Positions 53,524 to 61,717 of a stretch of DNA of 64,000 nt are shown here, one piece after another (positions within the stretch are counted from its first letter, which is position 1; each line of letters opens with the position of its first letter). Below the pieces are notes generated by a model, which was given only the letters and a program-made list of their open reading frames with translations, searched no databases and was not told where the DNA came from. The stretch comes from an uncultured Fastidiosipila sp. (GTDB taxonomy: Bacteria > Bacillota > Clostridia > Saccharofermentanales > Fastidiosipilaceae): the NCBI GenBank assembly GCA_947253875.1, contig CAMYAM010000010.1, forward strand, positions 7,340 to 71,339, in the 5' to 3' direction. Position numbers and translations under genes: made by a program.

Positions 53524-54768
53524 ATGAAAAAACTTGCATTAGTAAACGCTACATTGATAGATGGTCATAGCGACGACGCTATTGAAAATTCATTGATTTT
53601 AATCGGTGAAGACGGAAAAATTGAATACGCAGGTCCTAAAAAGGATTTTGACGGTTCATATGAGACCAAAGATTTAACCGGCAAAACAATTATGCCAGGT
53701 TTGATCGACTCCCACTTGCACTTCTCAGGAAACCAAACTGATGATGATACAGATTGGGTACTAGAACATCCAATTCAAAAGACAGTTGTTGCAGTACAAC
53801 AAGCTCATGACTGTTTGGAAAGAGGTATCACAGCTTGTGGTGAAATCAGCCGTTCAGGTATCTACATTAGAGATATGATCGAACAAGGTATTATGGAAGG
53901 ACCTCGTGTTGTTGCTACAGGTTTAGGTCTATGTCGTACAGGTGGTCACGGTGACTCACACAAATTACCATCCGAATACAATAACTGGTCACACCCATGG
54001 GCTGAAAGAGTTGATGGACCTTGGGAAATCAGAAAAGCTATCAGAAGAAGATGCCGCGAAAACGCTGACGCTATTAAGATTTGGTCTACAGGTGGTGGTA
54101 TCTGGAGATATGACCAAAAACTAACACAACACTATTCATATGAAGAAATTAAAGCAGCAGTTGATGAAGGTAAACTATCAGGAATTCCAGTATGGAGTCA
54201 CGCAGAGGGTTACGGCGGAGCTCTAGATTCAGCTAAAGCTGGTGTTCACCTAATTATTCACGGACAAACATTGAATGATGAATGTCTAGAATACATGAAG
54301 AAGAATGGTACATACTTCTGTCCAACAGCTCAATTCTTGAGCGAATGGTTCAAGACATATGAACCTCCTTACATTCCAGAAGTTCACGATAAATATGAAG
54401 GTGATACAGTAGCAGAGAAAGAATTACAACGTTGCTACGAAAACCTACGTAAAGCTGTTGATAAAGGTATTCAATTGGTTACAGGTTCAGACTCATTCTG
54501 TTCAAGTCTAACTCCTTATGGATCAACATTGATCGGTGAGCTATACACTTGGGTAGAAAAAGTTAAATTGCCAGTAATGTACACAATTCAAGGTGCTACA
54601 AAACGTGGTGCTGAAATGTTACAAATTGATGATATTACAGGTACATTGGAACCAGGTAAATTTGCTGACTTGCTAGTATTATCTGCAAACCCAATGGATA
54701 ATATCCGTAACTTAACAGTAGAAAATATGGAAATTATCATGAAGGGCGGAAAAGAAATAGCTCATTAA
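53524..54768 (+). CDS. Metal-dependent amidohydrolase (imidazolonepropionase/prolidase-like)
   Basis: 414 residues of the amidohydrolase superfamily. Metal ligands are in order: IMPGLIDSHLHFSG (HxH), AIKIWSTGGG (where the bridging Lys usually sits), VWSHAEGYGG (His), HLIIHGQTL (His) and LVTGSDSFCSS (Asp). The C-terminal strand GTLEPGKFADLLVLSANPMD re-forms the outer beta-sandwich. Related enzymes cleave X-Pro or N-acyl amino acids, or ring amides; substrate is unassigned. It lacks a signal peptide, so it is cytoplasmic. Codon use is like the transporter upstream, supporting joint strong expression. AGGAGG lies 7-9 bases before ATG. Confidence 0.88.
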   Translation: MKKLALVNATLIDGHSDDAIENSLILIGEDGKIEYAGPKKDFDGSYETKDLTGKTIMPGLIDSHLHFSGNQTDDDTDWVLEHPIQKTVVAVQQAHDCLERGITACGEISRSGIYIRDMIEQGIMEGPRVVATGLGLCRTGGHGDSHKLPSEYNNWSHPWAERVDGPWEIRKAIRRRCRENADAIKIWSTGGGIWRYDQKLTQHYSYEEIKAAVDEGKLSGIPVWSHAEGYGGALDSAKAGVHLIIHGQTLNDECLEYMKKNGTYFCPTAQFLSEWFKTYEPPYIPEVHDKYEGDTVAEKELQRCYENLRKAVDKGIQLVTGSDSFCSSLTPYGSTLIGELYTWVEKVKLPVMYTIQGATKRGAEMLQIDDITGTLEPGKFADLLVLSANPMDNIRNLTVENMEIIMKGGKEIAH

Positions 54769-54808
54769 TGAATAGAAGTATTTCATACTAATAATCAAAA
54801 CTCTTTTA

Positions 54809-54840
54809 CCACATTGTAGATATATATATCTACAATGTGG
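54809..54840. repeat. Perfect 32-bp palindrome before the ATP synthase operon
   Basis: Each 16-base arm, CCACATTGTAGATATA and its exact complement, meets without a spacer. As RNA it would form a stem of about 14 bp with a small loop. ATATATATATAAGG follows rather than a T-run. It sits 40 bases after the amidohydrolase stop and 24 bases before the first atp gene, so it could be a terminator, a processing site or an operator. Confidence 0.8.
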
Positions 54841-54863
54841 ATATATATATAAGGTAGGACACT

Positions 54864-55232
54864 ATGCATCCACTAGCCAAATTCTTATTATTCTTTTTAG
54901 GTTCTTTTGCATCAATGTCTGTTTTAAGTTTCATAATTAAATTTCTTTTTTTAAGTTTTTATAAATCAAAAAATAGAGCCACCTATGATAGAAAAGAATA
55001 CACATTGATTTTAGAGAAGAACTTAGTCTATAGAGTCACACAAACTTTCATTAGATTGTTGATATTAATTATAGTTTTGTTCTTATTACGAGAAGATAAA
55101 CTAGCTATTTTGGGAGTTGGTGCAGGTATTATTTTAAGTAGCAAACTGCAAATGATTTATTATTTGCGTTTGATCAAAAAAGATTTATCGAATTCAAGCA
55201 CAGAGCAAGTTAGTGTGGAGGTGGAAGATTAA
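54864..55232 (+). CDS. AtpI-like membrane protein heading the atp operon
   Basis: 122 residues with four hydrophobic segments (two before residue 32, then about 62-78 and 82-100), and a Lys/Arg-rich loop (YKSKNRATYDRKEY). Position and topology match AtpI, a factor aiding c-ring assembly and ion supply in other bacteria, but sequence likeness is weak and the call rests mainly on gene order. The stop overlaps the atpB start (TAATG). Confidence 0.55.
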   Translation: MHPLAKFLLFFLGSFASMSVLSFIIKFLFLSFYKSKNRATYDRKEYTLILEKNLVYRVTQTFIRLLILIIVLFLLREDKLAILGVGAGIILSSKLQMIYYLRLIKKDLSNSSTEQVSVEVED

Positions 55233-55900
55233 TGGGTTTAAACAAACTATTTCTCACAATTAATATTCCGGGCTACATAACAACAATGGTAGTAATTTCT
55301 ATTATTTTAATTATAGTTGCGTGGTTAATTGGCCGAAAAATTACAGTGCATGGCATTGGCAAAGCTCAAGCCTTTGCTGAATTAGGTACCGAAATGTTGA
55401 TGAATCTTGTAGAAGATATTATGGGTAGTCGCAAAAAAATGTTGAAATATACACCTTTTTTAGCTTCCATGTTTTTATTTATAATAATAGCTAATTATTC
55501 TGGAATGGTTCCAGGAGCAGGTATGATTTCTCAGTTTGTCGCGCCAACATCGACACTTACAGTTACATTAGGTCTAGGAATATCAGCTTTGATTTTAACT
55601 ATTACATTTGCTATCAAGGCTAGAGGCACAAAAGCTTTTCTAAAAAGTTTTATTCAACCATATGCAATAGTTTTGCCACTTAATATTATTGATGAAGCTA
55701 CAAAACCAGTTTCATTGGGATTAAGGTTATTCGGTAGTATTATTGCAGAAGAAATTTTAATAGCAGCAGTTTATAATATTATGCCTTGGGTTGCACCAAT
55801 ACCATTTTATTTTATAAGTGTATTCTTTGGAGCACTACAAGCATTTATTTTTACAGTCTTGACCTCAATCTATATAAGTGGGGCCACATCAGAAGAATAA
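55232..55900 (+). CDS. atpB: ATP synthase F0 subunit a
   Basis: Membrane stator that forms the ion half-channels next to the c-ring. 222 residues, five or six helices. The essential Arg is in VSLGLRLFGSIIAEEILIA; the residue after RLFG is Ser where Asn is nearly universal. NIIDEATKPVSLGLRL and ALQAFIFTVLTSIYISGA match the family. It begins directly on the stop of the upstream gene. Confidence 0.95.
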   Translation: MGLNKLFLTINIPGYITTMVVISIILIIVAWLIGRKITVHGIGKAQAFAELGTEMLMNLVEDIMGSRKKMLKYTPFLASMFLFIIIANYSGMVPGAGMISQFVAPTSTLTVTLGLGISALILTITFAIKARGTKAFLKSFIQPYAIVLPLNIIDEATKPVSLGLRLFGSIIAEEILIAAVYNIMPWVAPIPFYFISVFFGALQAFIFTVLTSIYISGATSEE

Positions 55901-55952
55901 TATATTTGAAACTTATGTTGAAAAAATGATTACATAAGTGAAAGGACGAATT

Positions 55953-56186
55953 ATGAGTGATAATGCAATTTTTGCAATAAGTACAGCTATAACAATGGCA
56001 TTTTCTATATTAACACCAGCAATAGCTCAAGCGATTGCCGCAAAACAAGCTTTTGACACTATTGCAAGACAACCAGAAAAATCAAGTGACGTTAGAACTA
56101 TGCTAATTTTAGCTTTAGCATTTATGGAAGCTTTGACAATCTATGGTTTGTTGATTAGTTTCATGTTAATTGGAAATATTTCATAG
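55953..56186 (+). CDS. atpE: ATP synthase F0 subunit c
   Basis: 77-residue hairpin that forms the rotor ring. The loop is ARQPE (38-42) and the ion-carrying carboxylate is Glu59 in LAFMEALTIYGL. Helix 1 lacks the canonical GxGxGxG: the aligned positions are Thr21, Ala23, Ala25, Ala27. Gln26 aligns with the Na+-ligand Gln32 of Ilyobacter, but the Ser after the Glu is Ala60, so full Na+ coordination is not supported and the coupling ion is uncertain. ATG 55953 is preceded by AAAGGACG; the GTG at 55938 would start within it. Confidence 0.94.
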   Translation: MSDNAIFAISTAITMAFSILTPAIAQAIAAKQAFDTIARQPEKSSDVRTMLILALAFMEALTIYGLLISFMLIGNIS

Positions 56187-56225
56187 ATTTTGCTGACAAT
56201 TAGTGAAGTCTGAAAGGAGTTTCAT

Positions 56226-56741
56226 ATGTTACATATAGAACCACAATATATACCAATAGTAGTAATCAACTTTCTAATTGTTGTTTTTATATTAGCCAAG
56301 TTCTTATTTAAACCATTGGTTAAAGCTATTCAAGATAGACAAGATTCTGTTGAAGACATAACAAAGAAAATTAATGAAGAAAAGAAAAAATTAACAGAGT
56401 TACAAAGTGAATACAATGATTTTGAAGAGTGCTTTAATCTAAGAAAAAAAGATAATGAAGCTGAAATAAATAAATCAGCTGAAAAATATCGCCAAGAGAA
56501 GTTAGACGAAATAAATGCAGACTTAAAGAGAAAGGAAGCTGAAGTTCTGGAGGAATTGAGAAAAGAGCGTATTTATACAGCTAAACAATTCCAAGATGAT
56601 TTTGTTGAATTATCTACTAGTCTTGCAGAGAAAGTAATCAATAGAGCACTGACAGAAGAAGAAAAAAGTAATTCTATAGATCTTTTCCTGGAGTCTTTGG
56701 AAGAAAGTAGTATTTCAAAGATAAATAATAATAAGGACTAG
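56226..56741 (+). CDS. atpF: ATP synthase F0 subunit b
   Basis: Peripheral-stalk subunit, 171 residues. One N-terminal membrane helix (about 6-27, YIPIVVINFLIVVFILAKFL) leads into a long charged coiled coil (FKPLVKAIQDRQDSVEDIT onward) to the end. Length is normal, so it does not carry the missing delta-subunit domain as a fusion. A strong AAAGGAGTTT precedes ATG. The gene is followed 17 bases later by the short delta gene. Confidence 0.94.
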   Translation: MLHIEPQYIPIVVINFLIVVFILAKFLFKPLVKAIQDRQDSVEDITKKINEEKKKLTELQSEYNDFEECFNLRKKDNEAEINKSAEKYRQEKLDEINADLKRKEAEVLEELRKERIYTAKQFQDDFVELSTSLAEKVINRALTEEEKSNSIDLFLESLEESSISKINNNKD

Positions 56742-56758
56742 GGTATGGGGGAATGACA

Positions 56759-57022
56759 ATGATAGAAGAGAATAAAGATATTTTTATTGATCAAGTTGAA
56801 ATTGTCTCTGCAGTTGCTTTTACCCAAGACCAGAAGAATAGATTGGAAAAAATTATGATAGCAAAGTTTCCTTACAAGGAGTTAGAGTTTACCTATAAAG
56901 TTGATCCAAACATAATAAGTGGAGTAATTATAAATAGTGCAGACTTTATCTTAGATTCTAGTTATCGTAAATATATGCAAGATTTATTTAAAGAAGCTTT
57001 TGCAGACTCTCAGTACAAATAG
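56759..57022 (+). CDS. atpH: Truncated ATP synthase F1 delta subunit (C-terminal domain only)
   Basis: About 88 residues against about 175-180 normally. The sequence VEIVSAVAFTQDQKNRLEKI, then ELEFTYKVDPNIISGVIINS, corresponds to the C-terminal domain of delta/OSCP, which binds the b stalk. The N-terminal six-helix domain that caps the alpha subunits is absent, and no frame for it exists in the 17 bases before the gene. The second of two ATGs (56759) is preferred because GGGGG at 56748-56752 is six bases upstream. Gene order b-delta-alpha is normal, so this appears to be a true reduction, not a sequencing break. Confidence 0.85.
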   Translation: MIEENKDIFIDQVEIVSAVAFTQDQKNRLEKIMIAKFPYKELEFTYKVDPNIISGVIINSADFILDSSYRKYMQDLFKEAFADSQYK

Positions 57023-57036
57023 GTGCGAGGTGAATT

Positions 57037-58683
57037 ATGCGTGAAAATGCAAATAAAACAGGTTCAGAATTTGAAAATATAATTGAAGATAGCAAGAATA
57101 AATCTCAAGACCTGTCAGAGTTTTCTTATATGAATAAAGATGAAGAAACCCTCTCGCGTGAAAGTAAGTTTACAGACGTATTAGGGAAAATAAAATCCTA
57201 CCAAAAAAATACTGATATAATGCAAAATTTTGAAGAAACGGGTACAGTACTTAGTCTGGGAGATGGGATTGTTATAGTATCTGGTCTACAAGATTGCATG
57301 CTAAATGAAATTTTGAAATTCTCTGACGGTACACTAGGAATAGCGCTAAACTTAAATAAAGATACTGTTGGTGTTGTTATTCCAGGAGATTATTTGCAAA
57401 TTACAGCTGGAAGCAAGGTTAAGAGAACCGGTCGTTTGCTTGAAGTACCTGTTGGAGAAGAGTTGCTAGGTAGGGTCTTGAATCCTCTAGGAAGAAGCTT
57501 AGACGGTAAAGCAGAGTTAGAATTAAAAGAATTTAGGAACGTCGAGTCTCCTGCTCCAGGTGTTATGGCTAGAAAAGAGGTCAAGCGTCCTATGCAAACA
57601 GGAATTATTGCTATTGATGCATTAGTTCCAATTGGTAGAGGACAAAGAGAATTAATCATTGGTGACCGAAAGACAGGTAAGACAACTATAGCAATTGATA
57701 CAATTATCAATCAAAAAGATAAAAATGTTATTTGTATATATGTAGCTATAGGTCAAAAAGAATCATCAGTTAAAGCGGTTTATGAAACCTTAGAAGAACA
57801 TGGAGCAATGGACTATACATTCATTGTTATGGCTGCAGCTGGTGATCCAACAGCTTTGCAATATATTGCTCCATATGCAGCTTGTGCAATGGGAGAGTAC
57901 TTCATGTACTCAGGCAGAGATGTCTTAATTGTTTATGATGATTTGAGTAAGCACGCTGTTGCCTATAGGGAATTATCATTGTTACTAAGGAGACCACCAG
58001 GACGAGAAGCTTATCCAGGAGATGTATTCTATCTCCATTCGAGATTATTAGAGAGAGCAGCCTGCTTGAATGAAAATGTTGGTGGAGGTTCAATGACTGC
58101 ACTTCCAATAATAGAAACACAATACGGAGACGTATCTGCATATATTCCAACTAATGTAATTTCTATTACAGATGGACAGATTTTCTTAGATGGAGATATG
58201 TTTAAAGATGGTCAAAGACCTGCAGTTAACGCGGGAACATCAGTTTCTAGGGTTGGTGGTTCAGCACAATTGAAACCAATGAAGCAAGTAGCAGGTCAAT
58301 TAAGAATGAAATTAGCTCAGTATAGAGAGTTGAAAGAATTTGCCAATTTCGGGTCTGATCTTGATGCAGACACAACAAGAAATCTGAAAATGGGCGATAT
58401 ACTGATGCAAGTTCTAGTTCAAAAACCACATCAAGTTTTCTCTGTTGCAGAACAAGTTGTTATGATTTACTCAGCACAGAATAAGTATCTTGATGACTTT
58501 GAACCAACAGAACTTCCTGAAGTTTTGGAAATGCTGAGAAGTATTTTAAATCAAGAGTTTAAGTATCTATGCCAGAAAATAAATTCAGGTGAAAAGATAG
58601 ACCAAGATTTGCAAATTGATTTGCTAGCAGCACTTGATCAAATTTTTGATAGGATAAAGTATCAATTGTCCAATAATGACTGA
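57037..58683 (+). CDS. atpA: ATP synthase F1 subunit alpha, N-terminally extended
   Basis: Non-catalytic nucleotide-binding subunit of the F1 head. The Walker A motif GDRKTGKT starts at residue 209 against 169 in E. coli, so there is an extra acidic, charged N-terminus of about 40 residues (MRENANKTGSEFENIIEDSK onward). The rest is standard: GDGIVIVSGLQDCMLNE, LRRPPGREAYPGDVFYLHSR, the catalytic-site Arg region VSRVGGSAQ, and a normal C-terminal helical domain. 548 residues in total. The extension lies exactly where delta normally binds, and delta is truncated here. Confidence 0.96.
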   Translation: MRENANKTGSEFENIIEDSKNKSQDLSEFSYMNKDEETLSRESKFTDVLGKIKSYQKNTDIMQNFEETGTVLSLGDGIVIVSGLQDCMLNEILKFSDGTLGIALNLNKDTVGVVIPGDYLQITAGSKVKRTGRLLEVPVGEELLGRVLNPLGRSLDGKAELELKEFRNVESPAPGVMARKEVKRPMQTGIIAIDALVPIGRGQRELIIGDRKTGKTTIAIDTIINQKDKNVICIYVAIGQKESSVKAVYETLEEHGAMDYTFIVMAAAGDPTALQYIAPYAACAMGEYFMYSGRDVLIVYDDLSKHAVAYRELSLLLRRPPGREAYPGDVFYLHSRLLERAACLNENVGGGSMTALPIIETQYGDVSAYIPTNVISITDGQIFLDGDMFKDGQRPAVNAGTSVSRVGGSAQLKPMKQVAGQLRMKLAQYRELKEFANFGSDLDADTTRNLKMGDILMQVLVQKPHQVFSVAEQVVMIYSAQNKYLDDFEPTELPEVLEMLRSILNQEFKYLCQKINSGEKIDQDLQIDLLAALDQIFDRIKYQLSNND

Positions 58684-58714
58684 GCTAAGCAGTAGAGACT
58701 AAATGAGGTAATTT

Positions 58715-59617
58715 ATGAAAGAAAATTATCGCAGTATTAGAAATCGTATTAAGAGCATGCAGAGTACACTGCATACAACCAGTGCCATGAAAGCTGCTGC
58801 TGGAGCTAAGCTGAAAAAAATTCAGGGACAAGCTCTACGAAGTAAGGATTTTATGGACTTATTAAGAGTATTTATGGAAGATTTGCTCAAAGTGCAAAAA
58901 TCTGAAATGAATATTAGTCAAAAAACTCAAGATATAATTTCCTCTCATGCAAGTGTAAAAAAAATAGGTGTAGTCGTCTTAGGCTCTGATCGTGGACTGG
59001 CAGGTAATTTTAATAATCTAATAGAAAATGGAATTGATGATTTCTATCTAGAGAAAAAAGAACCTGAGAATGAAGTTTTATTTTTGCCTATAGGTAAAAG
59101 AGTAGAAAAAGCCTTGAGAAAAAAGGGTCATCCAACTCTAGAAATACACAATATAGCAGATTTTCCAACAGAAATAGATTCGGAAAAGATAAACAAACAA
59201 CTATTAAATTATTATCTAACAGAAGAATTGGACGAGATTTATATATTAAGTTTTAGATTCTACTCTGGAAGTAGACAAATAGTTGAATGTGAGAAGTATT
59301 TGCCATTTACTTTCGATTTTGAAGCGAGTAGTTCAGCTAAGACAAATAGAGATCCTGATTTTGGTATAACTGAGTTTGATCCGCAGGCTGAAAATATTTT
59401 AGAAAAATTATTTGAGCTTTATTTATCTACCTTTATTAGGCAGATTTTACTCGAAAGCAAGGCAAGCGAGCACTTATTCCGCATGAATGCAATGTCAAAA
59501 GCAGCAGAGAATGTAGAAGAATTGTTGGAGAAACTTAGAATTAGATTCAACCAGAGCCGTCAAGCACGTATAACATCAGAGATGATTGACATTATTAATG
59601 CTTCTAGGAATGAATAG
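58715..59617 (+). CDS. atpG: ATP synthase F1 subunit gamma
   Basis: Central rotor shaft, 300 residues. The N-terminal helix (IRNRIKSMQSTLHTTSAMKA) and C-terminal helix (NAMSKAAENVEELLEKLRIR followed by FNQSRQARITSEMIDIINAS) form the coiled coil inserted into F1; GSDRGLAGNFNN belongs to the Rossmann-like middle domain. Length is near the usual 285-290. It is followed by a 74-base gap and then atpD. Confidence 0.95.
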   Translation: MKENYRSIRNRIKSMQSTLHTTSAMKAAAGAKLKKIQGQALRSKDFMDLLRVFMEDLLKVQKSEMNISQKTQDIISSHASVKKIGVVVLGSDRGLAGNFNNLIENGIDDFYLEKKEPENEVLFLPIGKRVEKALRKKGHPTLEIHNIADFPTEIDSEKINKQLLNYYLTEELDEIYILSFRFYSGSRQIVECEKYLPFTFDFEASSSAKTNRDPDFGITEFDPQAENILEKLFELYLSTFIRQILLESKASEHLFRMNAMSKAAENVEELLEKLRIRFNQSRQARITSEMIDIINASRNE

Positions 59618-59691
59618 TTGAGATTATAAAAGAAAAATAGATCTAAAAATAAGATAATTAGATTTAAAATGTTAGGAGGTCCTACAAAGTT

Positions 59692-61161
59692 ATGGCAGAG
59701 AATATGGTAAATAAGCAAAATGAAGAAATAACTACTGCCTCAAATTTTGAAGATATAAATATTGGTGTTATAACTCAAGTAATTGGACCAGTAGTGGATG
59801 TTGAGTTTAGATCTGGTTACATGCCAGATATATATGAAGCAATTGAAGTTATGAACCCTGTAACTAAAACAAAAGTAGTTCTAGAGGTTGCACAACAAAC
59901 TAATGTAAATGTTGCTAGAACAATTGCTTTGAACTCTACAAATGGTTTAGCAAGAGGGCTTGAAGCAAGAGCTACAGGTGATACCGTAAAAGTTCCAGTA
60001 GGTTCTGAGACATTAGGACGCATGTTTAATTTGTTGGGAGAACCTATAGATAATCTGGGTCCAGTTGATGCAAAAACAAGTGCACCAATACATAGAGAAG
60101 TTCCGACGTTTGTGGAACAAAAGCCTGTTGATGAGATTTTAGAAACTGGTATTAAAGTTGTAGACCTATTAACACCATATCCTAAAGGTGGTAAAGTTGG
60201 ACTATTTGGTGGTGCTGGTGTTGGTAAAACAGTTTTGATAATGGAATTAATCCGAAATATAGCTTATGAGCACGGTGGATATTCCGTTTTCACAGGTGTT
60301 GGAGAAAGAACACGTGAAGGAAATGACCTATACTTTGAAATGAAAGAATCTGAGGTCTTGGACAAAACTGTATTGGTCTACGGTCAAATGAATGAACCAC
60401 CAGGAGCACGTTTGAGAGTAGGTTTGTCAGGATTGACAATGGCAGAGCATTTCCGTGATGTTGAGCATAAGGATGTATTGTTATTTATTGATAATATATT
60501 CCGTTTCTCACAAGCAGGTTCAGAAGTTTCAGCATTGCTAGGACGTATGCCTTCTGCAGTTGGATATCAACCAAACTTAGCTCAAGAAATGGGTGAGTTG
60601 CAAGAGAGAATTACTTCAACAGACAAAGGTTCAATCACTTCAGTACAAGCAGTTTATGTTCCTGCTGATGACTTAAGTGACCCAGCTCCTGCGACAACGT
60701 TTGCTCACTTGGATACATCAGTTGTTCTTTCACGTTCAATTGCTGACTTGGGTATATATCCAGCAGTAGACCCATTGGAGTCAAACTCATCGTTAATGAA
60801 TCCGAATGTAATAGGCGAAGAACATTATGAAATAGCTCAATCGGTAATTAAAGTTATTCAAAAATATCAAGAACTGCAAGATATTATAGCTATTTTAGGT
60901 ATTGATGAACTATCAGATGAAGATAAAGAAATTATCTATCGTGCGAGAAAAATTCAGAGATTCTTATCACAACCTATGCACGTTGCTGAGAAGTTTAACA
61001 ATGTCCCTGGTCAATATGTTCCACTAAAAGAAACTTTACGTGGATTTAGGATGATTTTATCCGGTGAACTTGATGATGTACCAGAGTCTTGTTTCTATAC
61101 CAAGGGTACGATAGATGATGTTATTGCAGCAGCCAAAGAATTAGAGGTGTCTAATGAGTGA
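59692..61161 (+). CDS. atpD: ATP synthase F1 subunit beta
   Basis: Catalytic subunit that makes or hydrolyses ATP. Walker A GGAGVGKT starts at residue 173 against 149 in E. coli, giving an extra N-terminus of about 24 residues. The catalytic GERTREGNDLYFEM (Glu and Arg), VLLFIDNIFRFSQAGSEVSA, and the ATP-driven lever DELSDEDK are intact. 489 residues. AGGAGG lies before ATG, and the gene ends overlapping atpC by 8 bases. Confidence 0.97.
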   Translation: MAENMVNKQNEEITTASNFEDINIGVITQVIGPVVDVEFRSGYMPDIYEAIEVMNPVTKTKVVLEVAQQTNVNVARTIALNSTNGLARGLEARATGDTVKVPVGSETLGRMFNLLGEPIDNLGPVDAKTSAPIHREVPTFVEQKPVDEILETGIKVVDLLTPYPKGGKVGLFGGAGVGKTVLIMELIRNIAYEHGGYSVFTGVGERTREGNDLYFEMKESEVLDKTVLVYGQMNEPPGARLRVGLSGLTMAEHFRDVEHKDVLLFIDNIFRFSQAGSEVSALLGRMPSAVGYQPNLAQEMGELQERITSTDKGSITSVQAVYVPADDLSDPAPATTFAHLDTSVVLSRSIADLGIYPAVDPLESNSSLMNPNVIGEEHYEIAQSVIKVIQKYQELQDIIAILGIDELSDEDKEIIYRARKIQRFLSQPMHVAEKFNNVPGQYVPLKETLRGFRMILSGELDDVPESCFYTKGTIDDVIAAAKELEVSNE

Positions 61162-61441
61162 AGATAAACTTTTTGAATTCGACATTATTGCAGCAAGTGG
61201 TGAAGAAGTTAGCTTAAAAGCTAGTTATATCCAAATTCACTGCGAAAGTGGCTGGCGTGGTATGCTGAAAGGCAATGGCCCTCTGTACGCTTTACTTGAT
61301 CATGACAATATGTATTATGATGATGAAAAAGGTGTTAGAAAGTTTATCAATATAAACGGTGGTGTGTTGCGAGTTAAATCTGGAAAAGTTGAAATCTTGA
61401 CTAAAGACTTTGAACTTCTTAGTGAAGCTGTCACTGCATAG
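61154..61441 (+). CDS. atpC: Short ATP synthase F1 epsilon subunit
   Basis: 95 residues against about 130-140 normally. LFEFDIIAASGEEVSLKASY and VRKFININGGVLRVKSGKVE correspond to the N-terminal beta-sandwich that binds gamma and the c-ring. The C-terminal helix pair that inhibits ATP hydrolysis in other bacteria is missing: the protein ends right after the sandwich (FELLSEAVTA) and a stop and terminator follow. It overlaps atpD by 8 bases, so translation is coupled. Confidence 0.88.
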   Translation: MSEDKLFEFDIIAASGEEVSLKASYIQIHCESGWRGMLKGNGPLYALLDHDNMYYDDEKGVRKFININGGVLRVKSGKVEILTKDFELLSEAVTA

Positions 61442-61483
61442 GAGTTTATCTTTAAATTACATATATATGTTATTTATGTTATT

Positions 61484-61513
61484 AAGCCGTAGAAAAAGTT
61501 GTTTCTACGGCTT
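61484..61513 (+). terminator. Terminator of the ATP synthase operon
   Basis: AAGCCGTAGAAA (61484-61495) and TTTCTACGGCTT (61502-61513) form a perfect 12-bp stem with an AAGTTG loop and TCTTGTT after it. The remaining bases to 61717 are A/T-rich with no clear feature. Confidence 0.9.
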
Positions 61514-61717
61514 TCTTGTTATTTATATTTAACGCAGTCAATGAAAAAGCAGAAAATGAGTATATAAATAAAATTTGTATAAAGTATTAATTTAGTAACT
61601 TTTTAATGAATATGAGATTTTATGCGATTTGTTATTACATGTATTAGAAGTTTGATTTAAAATAGTAATAAGTTGATCAATTTGGATTAACCAATATTTG
61701 GACATAGGAGGTCTATT

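Noticed and set aside
55953..56186. Na+-binding c subunit
   Set aside because: Gln26 and Glu59 fit, but the Ser/Thr pair after the Glu is Ala-Leu, so the full Na+ ligand set is absent; the coupling ion is left open.
57390..57710. 106-codon open frame on the minus strand inside atpA
   Set aside because: Antisense to a conserved gene with no start signals or recognisable product.
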